Below, piece after piece: positions 12,983-25,700 of a stretch of DNA of 64,000 nt. The stretch comes from Lumbricus terrestris. Taxonomy: Eukaryota > Annelida > Clitellata > Crassiclitellata > Lumbricidae. The notes under the pieces were generated by a model. It searched no databases, had not been told where the DNA came from, and saw only the letters and a program-made list of their open reading frames with translations. The translations under genes were made by a program, and so were the position numbers. Where the stretch lies: contig OX457047.1 of the NCBI GenBank assembly GCA_949752735.1, positions 21,666,936-21,730,935 on the forward strand, given 5' to 3'. Each line of letters starts with the position of its first letter. Positions within the stretch are counted from its first letter, which is position 1.

Positions 12983-15160
12983 TACAAGTTTTGGAAAGCA
13001 CTCGACAAACTCTGCTGAACTGGAACACAGCTGGAACAGATCATAACTTCCACTAGAACTTCACGGTAATATTACAGACAGTCTCCAACAAGGCTTTCTT
13101 TCAAAAGGAAGTCTCTCACGCAAACTGCCTACAGTGATAGTCTGTCTGCAAGGTAATTGTTTAAGAATAGATCTTTTTCAAAACAACACATAGCTTCCAC
13201 GATGGCAGATTCTCACAGTAGTTTCCTACGAACTCGTTTTCAAAGGATCAAGTAGATGGCTGGTTCAGTTGGCGCAAGGATTTCATATATATCCAACATT
13301 GTTCACTTCCAACTCAGCCTACGACCAACACGCAAAGCTACCCTACATGGCTAGTTTTAAACACACGGCTTATAAAGTAGTGTTATTCCAACAGATAGTA
13401 GTCACCAAGACAACTGATTCCGAAGTCATAGTTGCCACGACGACTACAGCGTCCACTGGCAGGTCAATATCCACAAATCCTCGGCAAATACTGCGTCCGA
13501 TTGATTGGTCTGCGTCTTCCTCCGCATTCGGAGGAACCGTAATTCGATGAGATTTGTTGAGGCGCGAATCTAAGGACACGTCACCGTGATTGGATGGATG
13601 GCGAGTGCAAGAGATGGAAAGGAGATGGAGATAAACCAGTGGCCTGTAACACCAAACATGCACAAAATCAATGGCAAACTCTCAAAAGGCACTGCAAAAG
13701 TATAGGATGGCCTCTGGGTTAAAGGAAATGCCACTCAATGTAGGGAATTGCAGTCCAAGAACTCTCATGCAGTTCATCAGTAATGCAGAGCTCTGTTTTG
13801 TATAAACTATCTACCAAGTTTAATTCACACAAAAATAAAGCTATTTTTAACTGTCTGAAACAATTACTACAATGTTGTGCTGTAAGTTCCTGTACAATGC
13901 TACAATGCTTTAAACAATGCTTTAAACTGGTGCAATCAAGACCTATACAGCTTAAGTTTATCTGCACAGAATTGGGGACTATAGAAAATGGTGATGTAAT
14001 GTAAATTGGACACCTATGGGCTTTCAGCATGTGGATCATGCTGATGAAACAAATGCATCTTAATATCTATAATCAGTTCAAAATTTATTACGTCTATTAT
14101 ACACATGGCTCAGGTACCTAATTAATATATACACCGGATAGATGCTATTGCATGAATCGACAATTTCAAAATCTTTATATTAAGTCACATCAGGCAAAAG
14201 CATTTCTAAAAAGACTTTCAACAAATTTTGGTACACAGAATTTTCCATACAGTGATATCAGAATTTTTGCATCACATATAAATTCTGAGAAACATGAACC
14301 CATCTTATGCACTGATATAAGCCAAACTGCATTTCCTGTGACTAATTTCAATGTGCCTGCAATTATCAAATGAAGAGAAACTACAGCAGCAACCCGTTTA
14401 TCCGCATGTATCTGCTTACCACCGTCACAAATCTACCAATGACACCTGCTTTAATAACACCCAAGACCCAAAAACACGCAGTACAAGAACTTGCTGTTTA
14501 ACAGTCTGTATCAGCACAATCACAGCTGCTTCATTACTGACAGTTAGGTCAAGCAAGGTTTAAAGCCAGAGTTCTGCCACCAGAAACTATTGTCCAGATA
14601 TCCAGGTGGCTGGACACACAGCTGACACACACCATTACATGGTAAGTTCCTGTACAATGTGCTAACAAGTCCTGCATGCTCAAACGATGTCCTTAAAAAC
14701 CATGGTGTGAATAACACGTTAAGTGAATGTTAAGTGTGTGCATAGATGGGCGGCACATAATGGGTCTTCCTGGTACATTCCAGTTAAAAAACATACAGTG
14801 ATGACAAGCAATATACCGTATGCAATATATGGAGCAACATATGGCTAGAAATCATGGAATGTTTTAACACAAAGTGTGCCACGATAACTTGAGAAGTGCA
14901 GCTATAATAAAACATTGTAATTAAATGAAGTTCAACAAATTATTTCTCATATTTATGATTGCATGTTTGAACATTATGTGCAATGTGCAGTGGTGAATTT
15001 TCCGTAAAACATCGTCTGCTAGAAATTTAAGATTTTGCATACACCATACATGCGCAATATATCACCATTCATTTTAAGACCTTCAATGATAAGCACATGT
15101 ACTAGGAGTCACTTGAAAACAATTTTAGCAGCTTGTCATTAAAATGTTGAAACTATAGAG

Positions 15161-16188
15161 CAGCGTTTCCCAAACTTTTTGGGCCACGGAACCCTTCGCG
15201 TCCTAAAATTTTCTGGCGGAACCCCAATCTCAACTAAACGCATTGAATCATGCTGAACGCACGGGAAACAAAGGCTACCGGTACTGATAATTTATTGTAA
15301 GCCTACATACGGTAGGCTACCTAAATACACTAAATTTTAGAAGGTTTATTTTTTGACAATATCATGATTAAATTGCACTGTTTTAAAAACCACGATTTGT
15401 GGATCCTACTAAGAGTAGGCTATGCCCTACAAGGCCTAGACCTACATGAGGTTAGTATGTGAAGGTTCATTGGAATTCTGCTTCATTCGTGATAGGTCAA
15501 TTAGAGGTTCGTAGTCACCGTTAGAAGAGTTGGCTGCTTTTCACCTTCATTGTGTGGTTTTGTATCCTATTATCGAAATTCATGAAAAGGAAGCATTTAA
15601 GTTTTAACCAAGTTCGCTTTCAGGTCGTGAAAATGATTTGCAATTTCTGAACGATGGTTTCCTCGAGAACCATTAAAAATTGTGTGAGTTTGAAAAGCGT
15701 TCCAAGTTTCTAAATTAAATAAAAGAGGTTAGAACCCTAGCTAGCGTACGTAAAAGTCACTCAATTTTGGCAAATTTTCACACAAACAGATTAAAATCGC
15801 TAGGCCTATTTGTTACTACTGCTACAAGATCAGATTTGGCGATTCTGTTTAAACTTGCGTTTTACGGTGACAAAGATGATGTCTCTGTTCAGACTAAGGT
15901 CTGACCTACATGCCTATACGTTGCGTTCAGCAGTGATGTCTATGCTTATACAAACTACATAGGCCTACTATGATACTAATTATTGGATTGCTAATAATCA
16001 TGAAAGGTCGGGTGAGGACAAAACACAAAAGATGACTGACGCTAGTTTCAAACTTCCAGTGCATTTTCAAAAGCTGCTTGAAATGTTGTGTTGCAAAAAA
16101 ATTTCTTTTTTTCTCAACTTCTCGCGGAACCCTTGTGCTCGCCCCGCGGAACCCCTGGGTTCCGCGGAACCCAGTTTGGGAAACGCTG
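15161..16188. mobile_element. hAT-type nonautonomous element, 1028 bp
   Basis: Perfect 16-bp terminal inverted repeats CAGCGTTTCCCAAACT, with a further conserved CGGAACCC on both sides. A perfect 8-bp target duplication CTATAGAG flanks it (15153-15160 and 16189-16196). The interior has no transposase. It is rich in TAGGCCTA-like words that are otherwise rare in the left half of the window. Confidence 0.94.
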
Positions 16189-16909
16189 CTATAGAGCAAC
16201 TACTTGGAATAGAATTATTAATTAATTATATTATGTTACATTGGTAAGCATACAGGCCATGTGCCTGCAGTAATAAAATAAAAAAATTAGAATAGGAGCA
16301 TGAAAAAACACTCTCTGGCTGTAAAACCAGATAATCTTCTACCATCTCCGTTGCCTCTCCCTTCTCCCTCTCTCTCCTTATGTGTACTCCACTCAGCAAA
16401 AGCAAGGATAGAAATACTACCGTACAAATCAGGAGTAGCCTCTAGAAAACACTTAAGTCGGAAGTCTCTTACAAAAATAAAAGGTTGGCGTATATCTCAC
16501 AAGGACAAATCAGGCCGTGACTCTAGCGTATCTTAATTAGCATTGTAAACGAAGTTGCATTTTGTGCTGTCTGCTAGCACGGCAACAGCTAAACAGCACA
16601 AAAATAGCACATTGAAACAATGGCGGAATTTATGCATAGCTGTTGCATCAATGATGTACATACAATACCTGTGTTTAACCGCATTAGTACCAGCATGTTC
16701 TGCAATGTAGTGCTGAAATGTTAAGGCTGATATATCAACACAGGTATCTTAGCACAAAACAAAAAGAGACCTGTCAGCCCAGTAAGCATCAGTAATAAAT
16801 AGCGCCATTAACGACTGCATAAGTATGGAGCACAATACCAGCCTGCAAGATGCAGTAATGTACAATGCCTATAAAATCATGCAGTCATCATGCATTGAGT
16901 AGCAGATAG

Positions 16910-17709
16910 GGGTCATTCCGTCTCAAATCAACAAATATTTTTAAAGTTTCCCACTCGACCATCTCAGATTTTGATTAAATTTGCACAGAATGTGTGCAAA
17001 TGTATTAGAACATGCTGTGCAAAAGTTGAGAGCAATATTCCCAGTAGTTTTTTATACGGAATTTTAAAGACACCTGGGGTGACACCGTTTATCGCGATTC
17101 GAAAATTGCGTCTGAATTTACTGTCATATTCAGGAGGCCATAAGTTGACTATCATTGCAGATAAATAGATGAAATTTCCAGGATACATAGTCATCGTGGT
17201 GCTAATCAATGATATTAAAAGAACTTGATATTTGATGGATAGTTTTTTCTAGCTACACATTGACAATCGGAAAAAAAACAACGACCCTGTCTGGCGCAAG
17301 AACTTTACTGCTCTACTATGACCAAATGGGTTCATTATCAAAGAAAGTGTGAACCACTTGCCATCACAGTCCACATTGCACAGAAAAGCAATTAGGTCAG
17401 CTTTATCATGTATAACTGTTGCAATATAGCCTTCTGAAAATCAAAGAAACCACTTTTTGCCTTTTGACAACAGGGTTCAAGGCCTGATATGGACATGTGG
17501 GATAGGTGATACAGATATGAAATTAACACCATTGGAAAGAGCAGCTCAAATACTAGTAACTATAAGAATTGCTTGGGAGACTTCTGTAGTTCAACGATTA
17601 CAGCTATTTCCATTATAGTAGTGTTTTAAGCATTCGCGAGCTGATTTAATCAAAATCTGAGATGGTCGAGTGGGAAGCATTTGTTGAACTGAGGCCTGCG
17701 GAATGACCC
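16910..17709. mobile_element. TIR element with about 65-bp ends, 800 bp
   Basis: The left end (GGGTCATTCCGTCTCAAATC through CCACTCGACCATCTCAGATT) pairs with the right end (ATCTGAGATGGTCGAGTGGG through GCGGAATGACCC) as an inverted repeat of about 65-70 bp with small gaps. Flanking ATAG on both sides (16906-16909, 17710-17713) is a candidate 4-bp target duplication. No transposase is inside; the superfamily is not determined. Confidence 0.85.
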
Positions 17710-17777
17710 ATAGAGTAAATGAAAGTCCACTGAACAATCAAAGTGCTTAACATTTCTCCAACATAACTTAATATCCG

Positions 17778-18073
17778 CCATCTATGCAAGAGAGAAGAAA
17801 GAGAGAAAGATCAAGACCCTGATGTTTGGGATAATGGAAGGCAAGAACAGAAGAGGCAGGCCGCATAAAGAATGGACAGATGACATTGAAGAGTGGTGTA
17901 CATCAGATCTGCAGAATTTATATCATGCAGCTCAGAACAGAATGGAATGGAGAGACATTGTGAGGAGGGCATCGGACTCCTACGGGCACTGTGCCCATGG
18001 TTATTGGAAAAAATCTATGCAAGAGGCATGTTGTTGGAATAAACTGCCATCAGTACTCTACAATTTTAAGTGA
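17778..18073 (+). mobile_element. LINE RT C-terminal remnant
   Basis: The translated stretch GKNRRGRPHKEWTDDIEEW followed by MEWRDIVRRASD matches the conserved extreme C-terminus of many non-LTR reverse transcriptases (GRPR.W.DDI..W and W..IVR motifs). Upstream RT motifs are absent, so this is a truncated relic. Confidence 0.75.
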
Positions 18074-18089
18074 CTCTTTACATATAAGG

Positions 18090-18370
18090 GTCAGAGTGTG
18101 GGTGGGTCAAACAATGAATCGGGTTCAAATCTCATCCAGGGCAAAAACGTTTTCAGATCTCAGCTCCACCTTAGTCCCTCAGCCAACTCAGTCATAATGA
18201 GAACACTGACTTTGCACTGTTGGTGGGAAGACAAGCAGCAAGAGAGCGGACTGGCCACCTGCTCTCGAATGTTGAGGCTACGAAACCTGTAGGAGTGTGG
18301 GCCTTGCCATGCTAAACAAAATCTGAAGAGGCAGGAAGAGGCCAAAGTGTGATATCAACTGTTGCACATG
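18090..18370 (+). mobile_element. Possible tRNA-like SINE remnant
   Basis: Contains GGTGGGTCAAACAATGAATC and box-B-like GGGTTCAAATCTC followed by a block of about 200 bp. The head is degenerate, so the assignment is tentative. Confidence 0.35.
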
Positions 18371-19193
18371 TATGACCATTGACCAGACAAGCTAAAGATA
18401 ATCATGCAGATTCTGATATAACATACATAGCAGCTGAAGACGACTAGATTAGATAAGTTACTGATGTCATCTGTTGTCAAAATGATGCAATAAGTAATGT
18501 CAGCCGTATTTTCTCATTCAAGCAGAAGCAAGCATTAACTCTCCTTAACAAAGTCAGTCAAATCTTATATGGATTCGCTGTTTCACTTTTGGAACGGCTT
18601 TGATCGCTGCTGAAAGGGAAAATGATTGCAGTCATCTGGTTTGGCCATTCAGATTAGGCCACCTGACTGAAGCAGGTCAAAGAGGCCCTATAGTTGCACA
18701 TGTGGACTCATCAGTTAGGTGATGAGATTCAGTCATATTGATCTTATCATCAACTGAGTTTGAGTACTGGTAATTAATGTTGTAAAGCACAGCAATGGAT
18801 GTTGTGAAATTGACCCCAGCTGAACCCAGAAAAAATTAAAAGTTCTAACCAACTGTGCATGCCAGGCATGATCAGATACAGTTTTAGGAGAAAACATGTG
18901 GATCAGCCAAGTTACACAACTTGTTATCCTTAGCACAGTGTGCTGCTGAACAATCTGGTTAACTATGCCAAATTATTTTGCAGGACTCTGCTGCATATTA
19001 ACACATAAGTCATACAGTGAAATACGTTGTTAAACACTGATGTGACCCTTGTTCCTTCATTAATCCTAACACTCCACCCCTACAGACATTTAGAATCTGT
19101 TAGAGCCAATCAATTCTTAACTGTGCTGCTGGAGTGTGGCCAGCCAGCTAAACAACTCATGCAACACAGTAGCTGATAGGTTAGTGTTCTTGC

Positions 19194-19340
19194 CATAGGC
19201 GCAACCACCCTATGGGACCCACGGGACGCGTCCCCCCAACTTTTGAGTGGTCCCCAAGCTTTATTATTATGGTCCCCCCAACTTTTAGGACGTGATTCAT
19301 TATGGTCCCCCCCAACTTTTAGGACGTGATTGCGTCTATG
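19194..19340. mobile_element. hAT-type MITE, 147 bp
   Basis: Ends CATAGGCGCAA and TTGCGTCTATG, with a perfect 8-bp target duplication GTTCTTGC (19186-19193, 19341-19348). The interior is a short tandem repeat of GGTCCCCCCAACTTTTAGGA. The ends resemble the element at 45107. Confidence 0.9.
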
Positions 19341-20573
19341 GTTCTTGCCTTTCAGTCTTTGCAGTGGGAGACTTCCCAGATGGGCAGTCAAAGATTGATG
19401 TGAGTTTTTAAGTAAGTAGATTGAATTATTTCAGCTCTGACTGATAAATTCCAAGTAAAATCTATACATAAACTAAGTTTATAAGAAGAGATAACAGTCA
19501 GCTGGGTTTTAAAACCTACAAGCATTCCGGTCCAAAAAGTTTCAACAAGCCCCATGCACTTTCCCAGTCCTACAGCTCTGGTTGCACACGCTCAAAGCAA
19601 TTCTTAAAACATCCCCATTGAGCACTGCCTTAATTTGTCTTTATCTCCATCAAGGTGAAAAAGTCTATATAGCTAACTACATAAACCGATTCCCAAATGT
19701 GATAAAATGAAAAATAGACACAATCCACACAAAAATGTAAGGCAAGAATTTGAAATTACAAAAGGCAATATACAGTTATACACTATCATATTCCTTTAGT
19801 ATCAAGAAAAGTTACATATAAGAAAGTTTTTTTTCATTTATAAAAAAATAATTCTCGGAGATCTAGCTTTAACTTAAATTCTGAGGATTAGAGTTTCAGG
19901 GATTTCACTAAGCACCAAATTAAAAAACATACTGAGAGTGCTGTTTTTTCCACGATCTATTTCGAAAACCCAATATTTCCTTCGACGATCTAATTCTAAA
20001 TCCCAATGGGTTTTTTTACCCACAGTCTAGCTCAAAGATTACACAATATGTCTATAATTTTGTCAAAACTTGTCATTTTTCACTGCCTGTGAAGTCAAAT
20101 CAAATCGCTGTAGCTGAGCCAACAACAAACTGTACCACTTTAGAAAGATTCTCTCTTTTTATGGGCCCCAGATAGCCTCCACTAGTCTTCTTTCAGGCCC
20201 CAAACCCATACGTATTTTGCTCATGTGCCCTCAGCACCTGCCGGAAAATATTGCCATTGGCCCACTATTAAAAGCGCTTTGACACAACTGCTTTAACTGA
20301 TACAAGTGCAGATTAATAAAATTTACACTTAATGGGATCTCATTCATGAACGGCTGAACGCACTGTTCTTATGCAATTTTTAAACAGTGCAATACAGCAA
20401 TGTGTCAGACTCTTTGACTGCAAGCACATGATTTTAAAATTACCATTGTCATAACTGCTATGCAGGACCTTCTAAATGCTTCTCATGAATCGGTGATAAG
20501 ACTCAATCTTCAGTGTCATCACCACCGCAACAACCTGTCCATTGTTTGTTTGTATGTGCACTGTTATAGCAAC

Positions 20574-20768
20574 CCTTCCACCTCTCTACTCAGAGGCGCT
20601 CCCGACTACAGAGCGGACACTGCATCGAAGTTTCACGCCAAAACGCTGAGCAATTGCGAGTGAAGGACTTGCCCAAGGTCCCTGCGCGGCGTCTCGAGGT
20701 GGATTCGAACCTGCTACCCTTCGGCTGCAAGGCGACGAACATAGCCACTACAGCACCGTGCCCCGCAA
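20574..20768 (-). mobile_element. tRNA-derived SINE, family A
   Basis: Read on the minus strand: a GGGGCACGGTGCTGTAGTGG head, box B GGTTCGAATCC, middle GGCGTGAAACTTCG, tail GTCGGGAGCGCCTCTGAGTA. Confidence 0.9.
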
Positions 20769-20873
20769 ATTGTGTCCAATGTCCATGTATAACTATTATC
20801 GTCATCGTCACTGCAGTATTCCATTCTCATTAAAATAGCATGGTATATGACGCTCAGGAATGTTTCAACTTAC

Positions 20874-20926
20874 AGAAAATCGTTGGAATAATCCTCTGAT
20901 ACTAAACGGTTCAAATTCAATACGAG
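20874..20926 (-). other. Possible small exon upstream of the LRR gene
   Basis: Minus strand: acceptor TTATTACAG, a 53-nt open stretch, and a consensus donor GTAAGTTG. It could be a 5' exon of the LRR gene or a chance pair of splice signals. There is no protein signature. Confidence 0.2.
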
Positions 20927-21789
20927 CTGTAATAAGACGAACGAGCGAACTCCAGAGCGAACTAGTGCGCTTAAAATAAGTCCGGTATAGTGGCAATTAA
21001 AACGATGTAAAAACTAGATTAGCAAGTGGAATAAATCCTGATTCAACTGAAATCCCATATTAATTCTCATTCTTGGCACTATCGTCATTTTGCGGCTCTT
21101 AATCGACGACTTAATTTCACACCTCCAAGTCTTTCAGGGCAGCCATTGTCAAGCTCAACATGCACATCCAATCAAATGCTGCTGATTGTGTAGCGCTATA
21201 ACTTGGTTGAGATATTTTATCAGGCACGCAAGTGGGGAAAGTCTTAGACTTTCGTAGCAATTCCAATACCGGTAGTAATAAATTACCAAACTTTAGTGGT
21301 CATGGTCTTCACGCAATTTCAAACTTTCGCAATTTACATAAGAAATGCCACTAAATATGATTTGATCAGACAACGCAGACGCCACAAACACAGAGGCAGG
21401 TCTCCAGCAGAACACTTAAATCACAGTATAAACACAGTATAAATAATCAATAAATTATACCAAAACTCTAATATCTTTGATTATACTGTGCTTGAATCGC
21501 GTAACCAGTCAATGTTGTTCCAAATTGAAGCAAACATGATTGTGTGCTGGCTTGCAGCGCGCAAGGAACAATCTTCAATCTTATGCAACCACAGACCCAT
21601 TCAATTAGTTTTGGTGGGGTCGCTTATGAAACTGGTAAGGAAAAATGTCATCCTGAGCCGGAAAACAGCCATGGTCAAATAAAACAGCAACCATAAACAA
21701 AAGCTGTGAACAGCTAGATGTGAGCGCAATCTATGCATGCTTAGTATTATTATAATAATATAATATCGCTCTATGCGATACGTGTTCTT

Positions 21790-22385
21790 GTAGCTCATGG
21801 CCTCTCCGGGACACGCTTGCATGATGTAGTTCAGGCCACCACATTGGCTCGCCTTATGTATGCCTCCTCTGCTTGGTTTGGCTTTGCTAATTCTGGTCAG
21901 CGCGCGCGTATTAATGCAATAATACGGAAAATGGTGCGGCTCAACTTTCTTCCTGCCGACCAGAAGTCGTTCGATGACCTCTGTGGTCACGCTGATTCCT
22001 CCCTCTTCTCTTTTGTACTCTACAACCCAAGCCACGTCCTTGCTCCTCTATTACCTCCCATTAAAAATGCTACCTACTCACTCCGTCCTCGTTCTCATAA
22101 CCGTGAGATTCCTCATGCAGACGCACTTACCAGATGTGGCTTTATAACACGGATGCTATTCAAGTGACAATATATAAATTTTTTTCTGTCTAGCCTAAGT
22201 TCTCTCCTGTATAGTTCACAACATGTCTATTATGTAGTTGTATAATGTGTTTATTGAATTGCATATTTCTATTTGTCTTGATTGTATAGGGCCTACTTGC
22301 ATTAATTATTCTGTTCTTGTACATTGTTCCCGCAGTGCGTTTGCAGGCGGTTCAATAAAGTATATACTTACTTACTTACTTACTT
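21790..22385 (+). mobile_element. LINE 3' end remnant (RT C-terminus plus tail)
   Basis: Residues such as ATTLARLMYASSAWFGF and SLRPRSHNREIPHADALTR, ending CGFITRMLFK, are typical of the RT C-terminal region in CR1/L2-like LINEs. After the stop comes a 3' UTR ending in GCAGTGCGTTTGCAGGCGG, TTCAATAAAG and a (CTTA)n tail. This tail is shared with the SINE at 44472. Confidence 0.8.
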
Positions 22386-22499
22386 TTAATATCATTTAAA
22401 AATAGGAGGCTGTTTAAATAGTGATAGACTGACAAATAATTGAGTTACAGTGCCAGATAACTGTGTATAGACCTTCGACTGAAGCGCGCTAACACCATA

Positions 22500-22590
22500 A
22501 TCTTTTGGGCGCGCTGGTCGGGAGCGCCTCTGAGTAGTTTTATAATTTAAGAAGCGCTATATAAATGCCCAAATGAATAAATGGTATTCT
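22500..22590 (+). mobile_element. SINE/LINE family-A tail fragment
   Basis: Only the 3' tail is present: GGTCGGGAGCGCCTCTGAGT, then GCGCTATATAAATG and a short AAATGAATAAATG end. It lies directly upstream of the DHX34 coding region. Confidence 0.75.
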
Positions 22591-22738
22591 TGTGATATAT
22601 AATCCTCTGTGTATATCAACTCTAGCGACATCACGTGGTAAAACATGTGTGTGGAAAACAATTTCGTGTAAAGGTGTCAGTCTGGAGCGAAATTTGTTTA
22701 ATTTATTAAATATTTCATTTCTGAACAAGTGTCGTATC

Positions 22739-25700
22739 ATGTCAAATGATGATATAGCGCGTGTACATTCAAGACAGAGCTGTAAATCGAACAACTCTGA
22801 AAATGACGGCCACGGACACAGAGACAGACATCCAGAAGAACGCTTAAATCGCGAAACCAAACACAGAGCGGACGATTCTGGCAGTAGAAGTACGAGGACA
22901 GATAAAAGTAGCAGAACAGATAAACACGAACCGTCATACAAGAAATCTCGTAATCACCGTGATGACCCAGAAGCAGGTTATCGTGAGGATCGACGGCGGA
23001 GAGGACAGGTGGAGGATTCTGAGCGAATGGCTTCCGAGGCCCATCATAAGAGAGAAGCACAGAACATCGACCGTAAATCACGCGAATTGGGTGCCACGGA
23101 TCAAAAGAAAGAAGTACTAGATGGATTTAATGATGATGTCGATACAGACTGGGAGGGGTACAGGTCGGTTCTAGATGGACTATTCTTTCGTGAAGTAGAC
23201 GTCATTAAACGAAACAGCCAAGAATATCACGACTTCTGGCTATTCCTTAAGAAGTACCAAGATTTCCAGAGGAGAAACCCTCATAAAAGATCAAAGATGC
23301 TTACGGAAGAAGACCTTGAGAACACTAGTCACAGTGGTCGGCTAGACATTCCAAGCATCTACAACAAACGATACCGAATAAATATTTCGTTGGGTTGTAA
23401 GAACACGGAGAGTGTTCTTCAAAGACAACCTAAACGTTGTCGCAGTGGAATGCCTGATCTGACTACAGTGCAGCTGAAATACTTTCAACAGGCTCTTCTA
23501 CATTATTCTGACTTTCAACAGAAGCAAAAATTCGCAAAACTCAAAAAGATTAAGAAGGACCAGCAGAACTTACCCATACACCAATACAAAGCAGAAGTAC
23601 TTGAGGCAGTTGCACAGAACCAAGTCGTGGTGGTTGCGGGTGACACGGGATGCGGCAAATCGACGCAGGTTCCGCAATACTTGTTAGAAGCCGGCTACGA
23701 GAACATTGCATGTACGCAACCACGACGAATTGCATGCATTTCACTGTCAAAGCGAGTGTCTTTCGAAACGTTAAACGAGTACGGGTCGGAGGTCGCATTT
23801 CAGGTGCGATTTGAAAAAAGTCGGACGCAGGCAACAAAGATCTTGTTTTTGACCGAGGGACTGCTTCTTCGGCAGATCGAAATCGATCCAAGCCTCAAAC
23901 AGTACAACGTGATCTTGATCGACGAGGTCCACGAGCGACACATCCACACGGACTTCCTGCTCGGTGTTATCAAGTGCATCCTTTACCAGAGACCGGACCT
24001 GAAGCTGGTTCTGATGTCGGCAACTATAAACATCGAGCTATTCAGCGGTTACTTTGACAATGCACCGGTCTGTAAAGTTCCAGGAAGGTTGTATCCCATA
24101 CAACTGCAGTACATTCCCAAAGAAGCGACGGATATAGCGGATAAGAAAGACCGCCTGGATCCGAGCCCCTACATGAGGATCTTGCAACTGATCGATCATA
24201 AATATCCACCAACCGAGAGAGGAGACGTGCTGATCTTTCTCAGCGGACTGTCCGACATCATGGCAGTGGTTGAGGCTGCGAAGGAGTACACTCAGAAAGT
24301 GAAATCTTGGATTATTCTTCCACTTCACAGTGCGCTTTCGATTGCCGAGCAAGACAAGGTCTTCGACTACGCCCCGGAAGGAATCAGAAAGTGTGTTGTC
24401 TCGACCAACATCGCCGAAACCTCGGTGACGATTGACGGAATTCGATTTGTAGTCGACTCGGGAAAGGTGAAAGAGATGAACTACGACACGAAGTTCGGTA
24501 TGCAGAAGCTGCAGGAATTCTGGATCAGCCGAGCAAGTGCCGAGCAACGAAAGGGTCGTGCAGGAAGAACAGGGCCAGGGGTTTGCTATCGTCTGTACTC
24601 GGAGTCGGATTACGATGCGTTCCAGGAGTACTCCACTCCGGAAATCCAACGAGTGCCGCTCGACTCTCTCCTGCTCCAGTTGATCTCGATGGGGCTTCCC
24701 GATGCGAGAAAGTTTCCATTTATAGAACCTCCGCCGAAGGCAAGCATTGAAACATCGGTTGCATTTCTAAAAGAACAGGGTGCTCTGCTGGAAAATGAGC
24801 AAATGACCCCAATTGGTGAGTTGCTTGCTCAGCTACCGGTTGATGTAATTGTAGGTAAGATGCTCATTATGGCGTCGGTGTTTGATATGATCGATCCTGT
24901 CCTTACGATTGCTGCTGGACTTTGTATCCAGTCCGTATTTACGACGCGAGCACATCGTGACTATGATGCCACACAGCTACGGAAGTCGTTCGAGTCCGAC
25001 CATGGCGACCCACTAACGCTATTGAATGCGTTTGATTCCTGGGTCAAGGTGAAGGCCGAGGGAGGCGACACTCGCAAGTGGTGCAGGAGGCGAGGTCTAG
25101 AGGAGCAACGTTTCTACGAAATGACTAAACTCAAGCAGCAGTTTCGTGAGCTGCTCATGGATCATGGACTCCTGAACCGGGAAGTTACGGACACGTACAC
25201 GGATCCCGAGGACCGACGCAAGAAAGTGATGGACCGACGCAAGTTGAGTGAGCTGAGACATGAGCAGAGAAAAACATCCAGGAAGCGCAAGGTGCTTAAG
25301 ATGGAGGATGATGACTGGAATATTGAACATGATGATGACGACGGTGAAGCTGATGAGAAAGCGGAGGATCCTACTGACGATCTAGACGTAAACATCAAAG
25401 ATCTAGAATTTCGGCTGAAGAATGACATGACATCGTTGCACGAGAAAGCAAACGCCAGTCGCAATCTGACGCAAAAGGAATTGATCATGTTGAAGGTGAT
25501 ACTGTGCAGCGGCCTTTACCCACAGATCGCCATTGCAGACGACCACAATACCTTCAAAGCAGACACCGATCAGGTTTTTCACACAAAGAAAAAGGGCTTT
25601 GTCCTTCTCCACCCGACCAGCGTGTTCACCTTAAACCCGGATGTTTTGCAGTTGAAAGACCATGAAATTAAGGAAGTGCCAGGGAAGCCAAGCAGTCGTG

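Larger units (their letters stand above)
12983..22499. other. Intergenic or 5' region between LRR gene and DHX34; transposon-rich
   Basis: Besides the elements listed separately, I see no protein family in this stretch. A possible 5' noncoding exon of the LRR gene lies at 20926-20874 (minus). Regions 13000-15150 and 18320-19180 show nothing recognisable. Confidence 0.5.

Noticed and set aside
21601..22035. 144-codon minus frame
   Set aside because: It is the antisense of the LINE RT remnant and its flank.
22592..22738. Upstream in-frame ATG for DHX34
   Set aside because: The 49 extra codons follow directly on a SINE tail and have no family similarity; the ATG at 22739 opens the basic N-terminal region.
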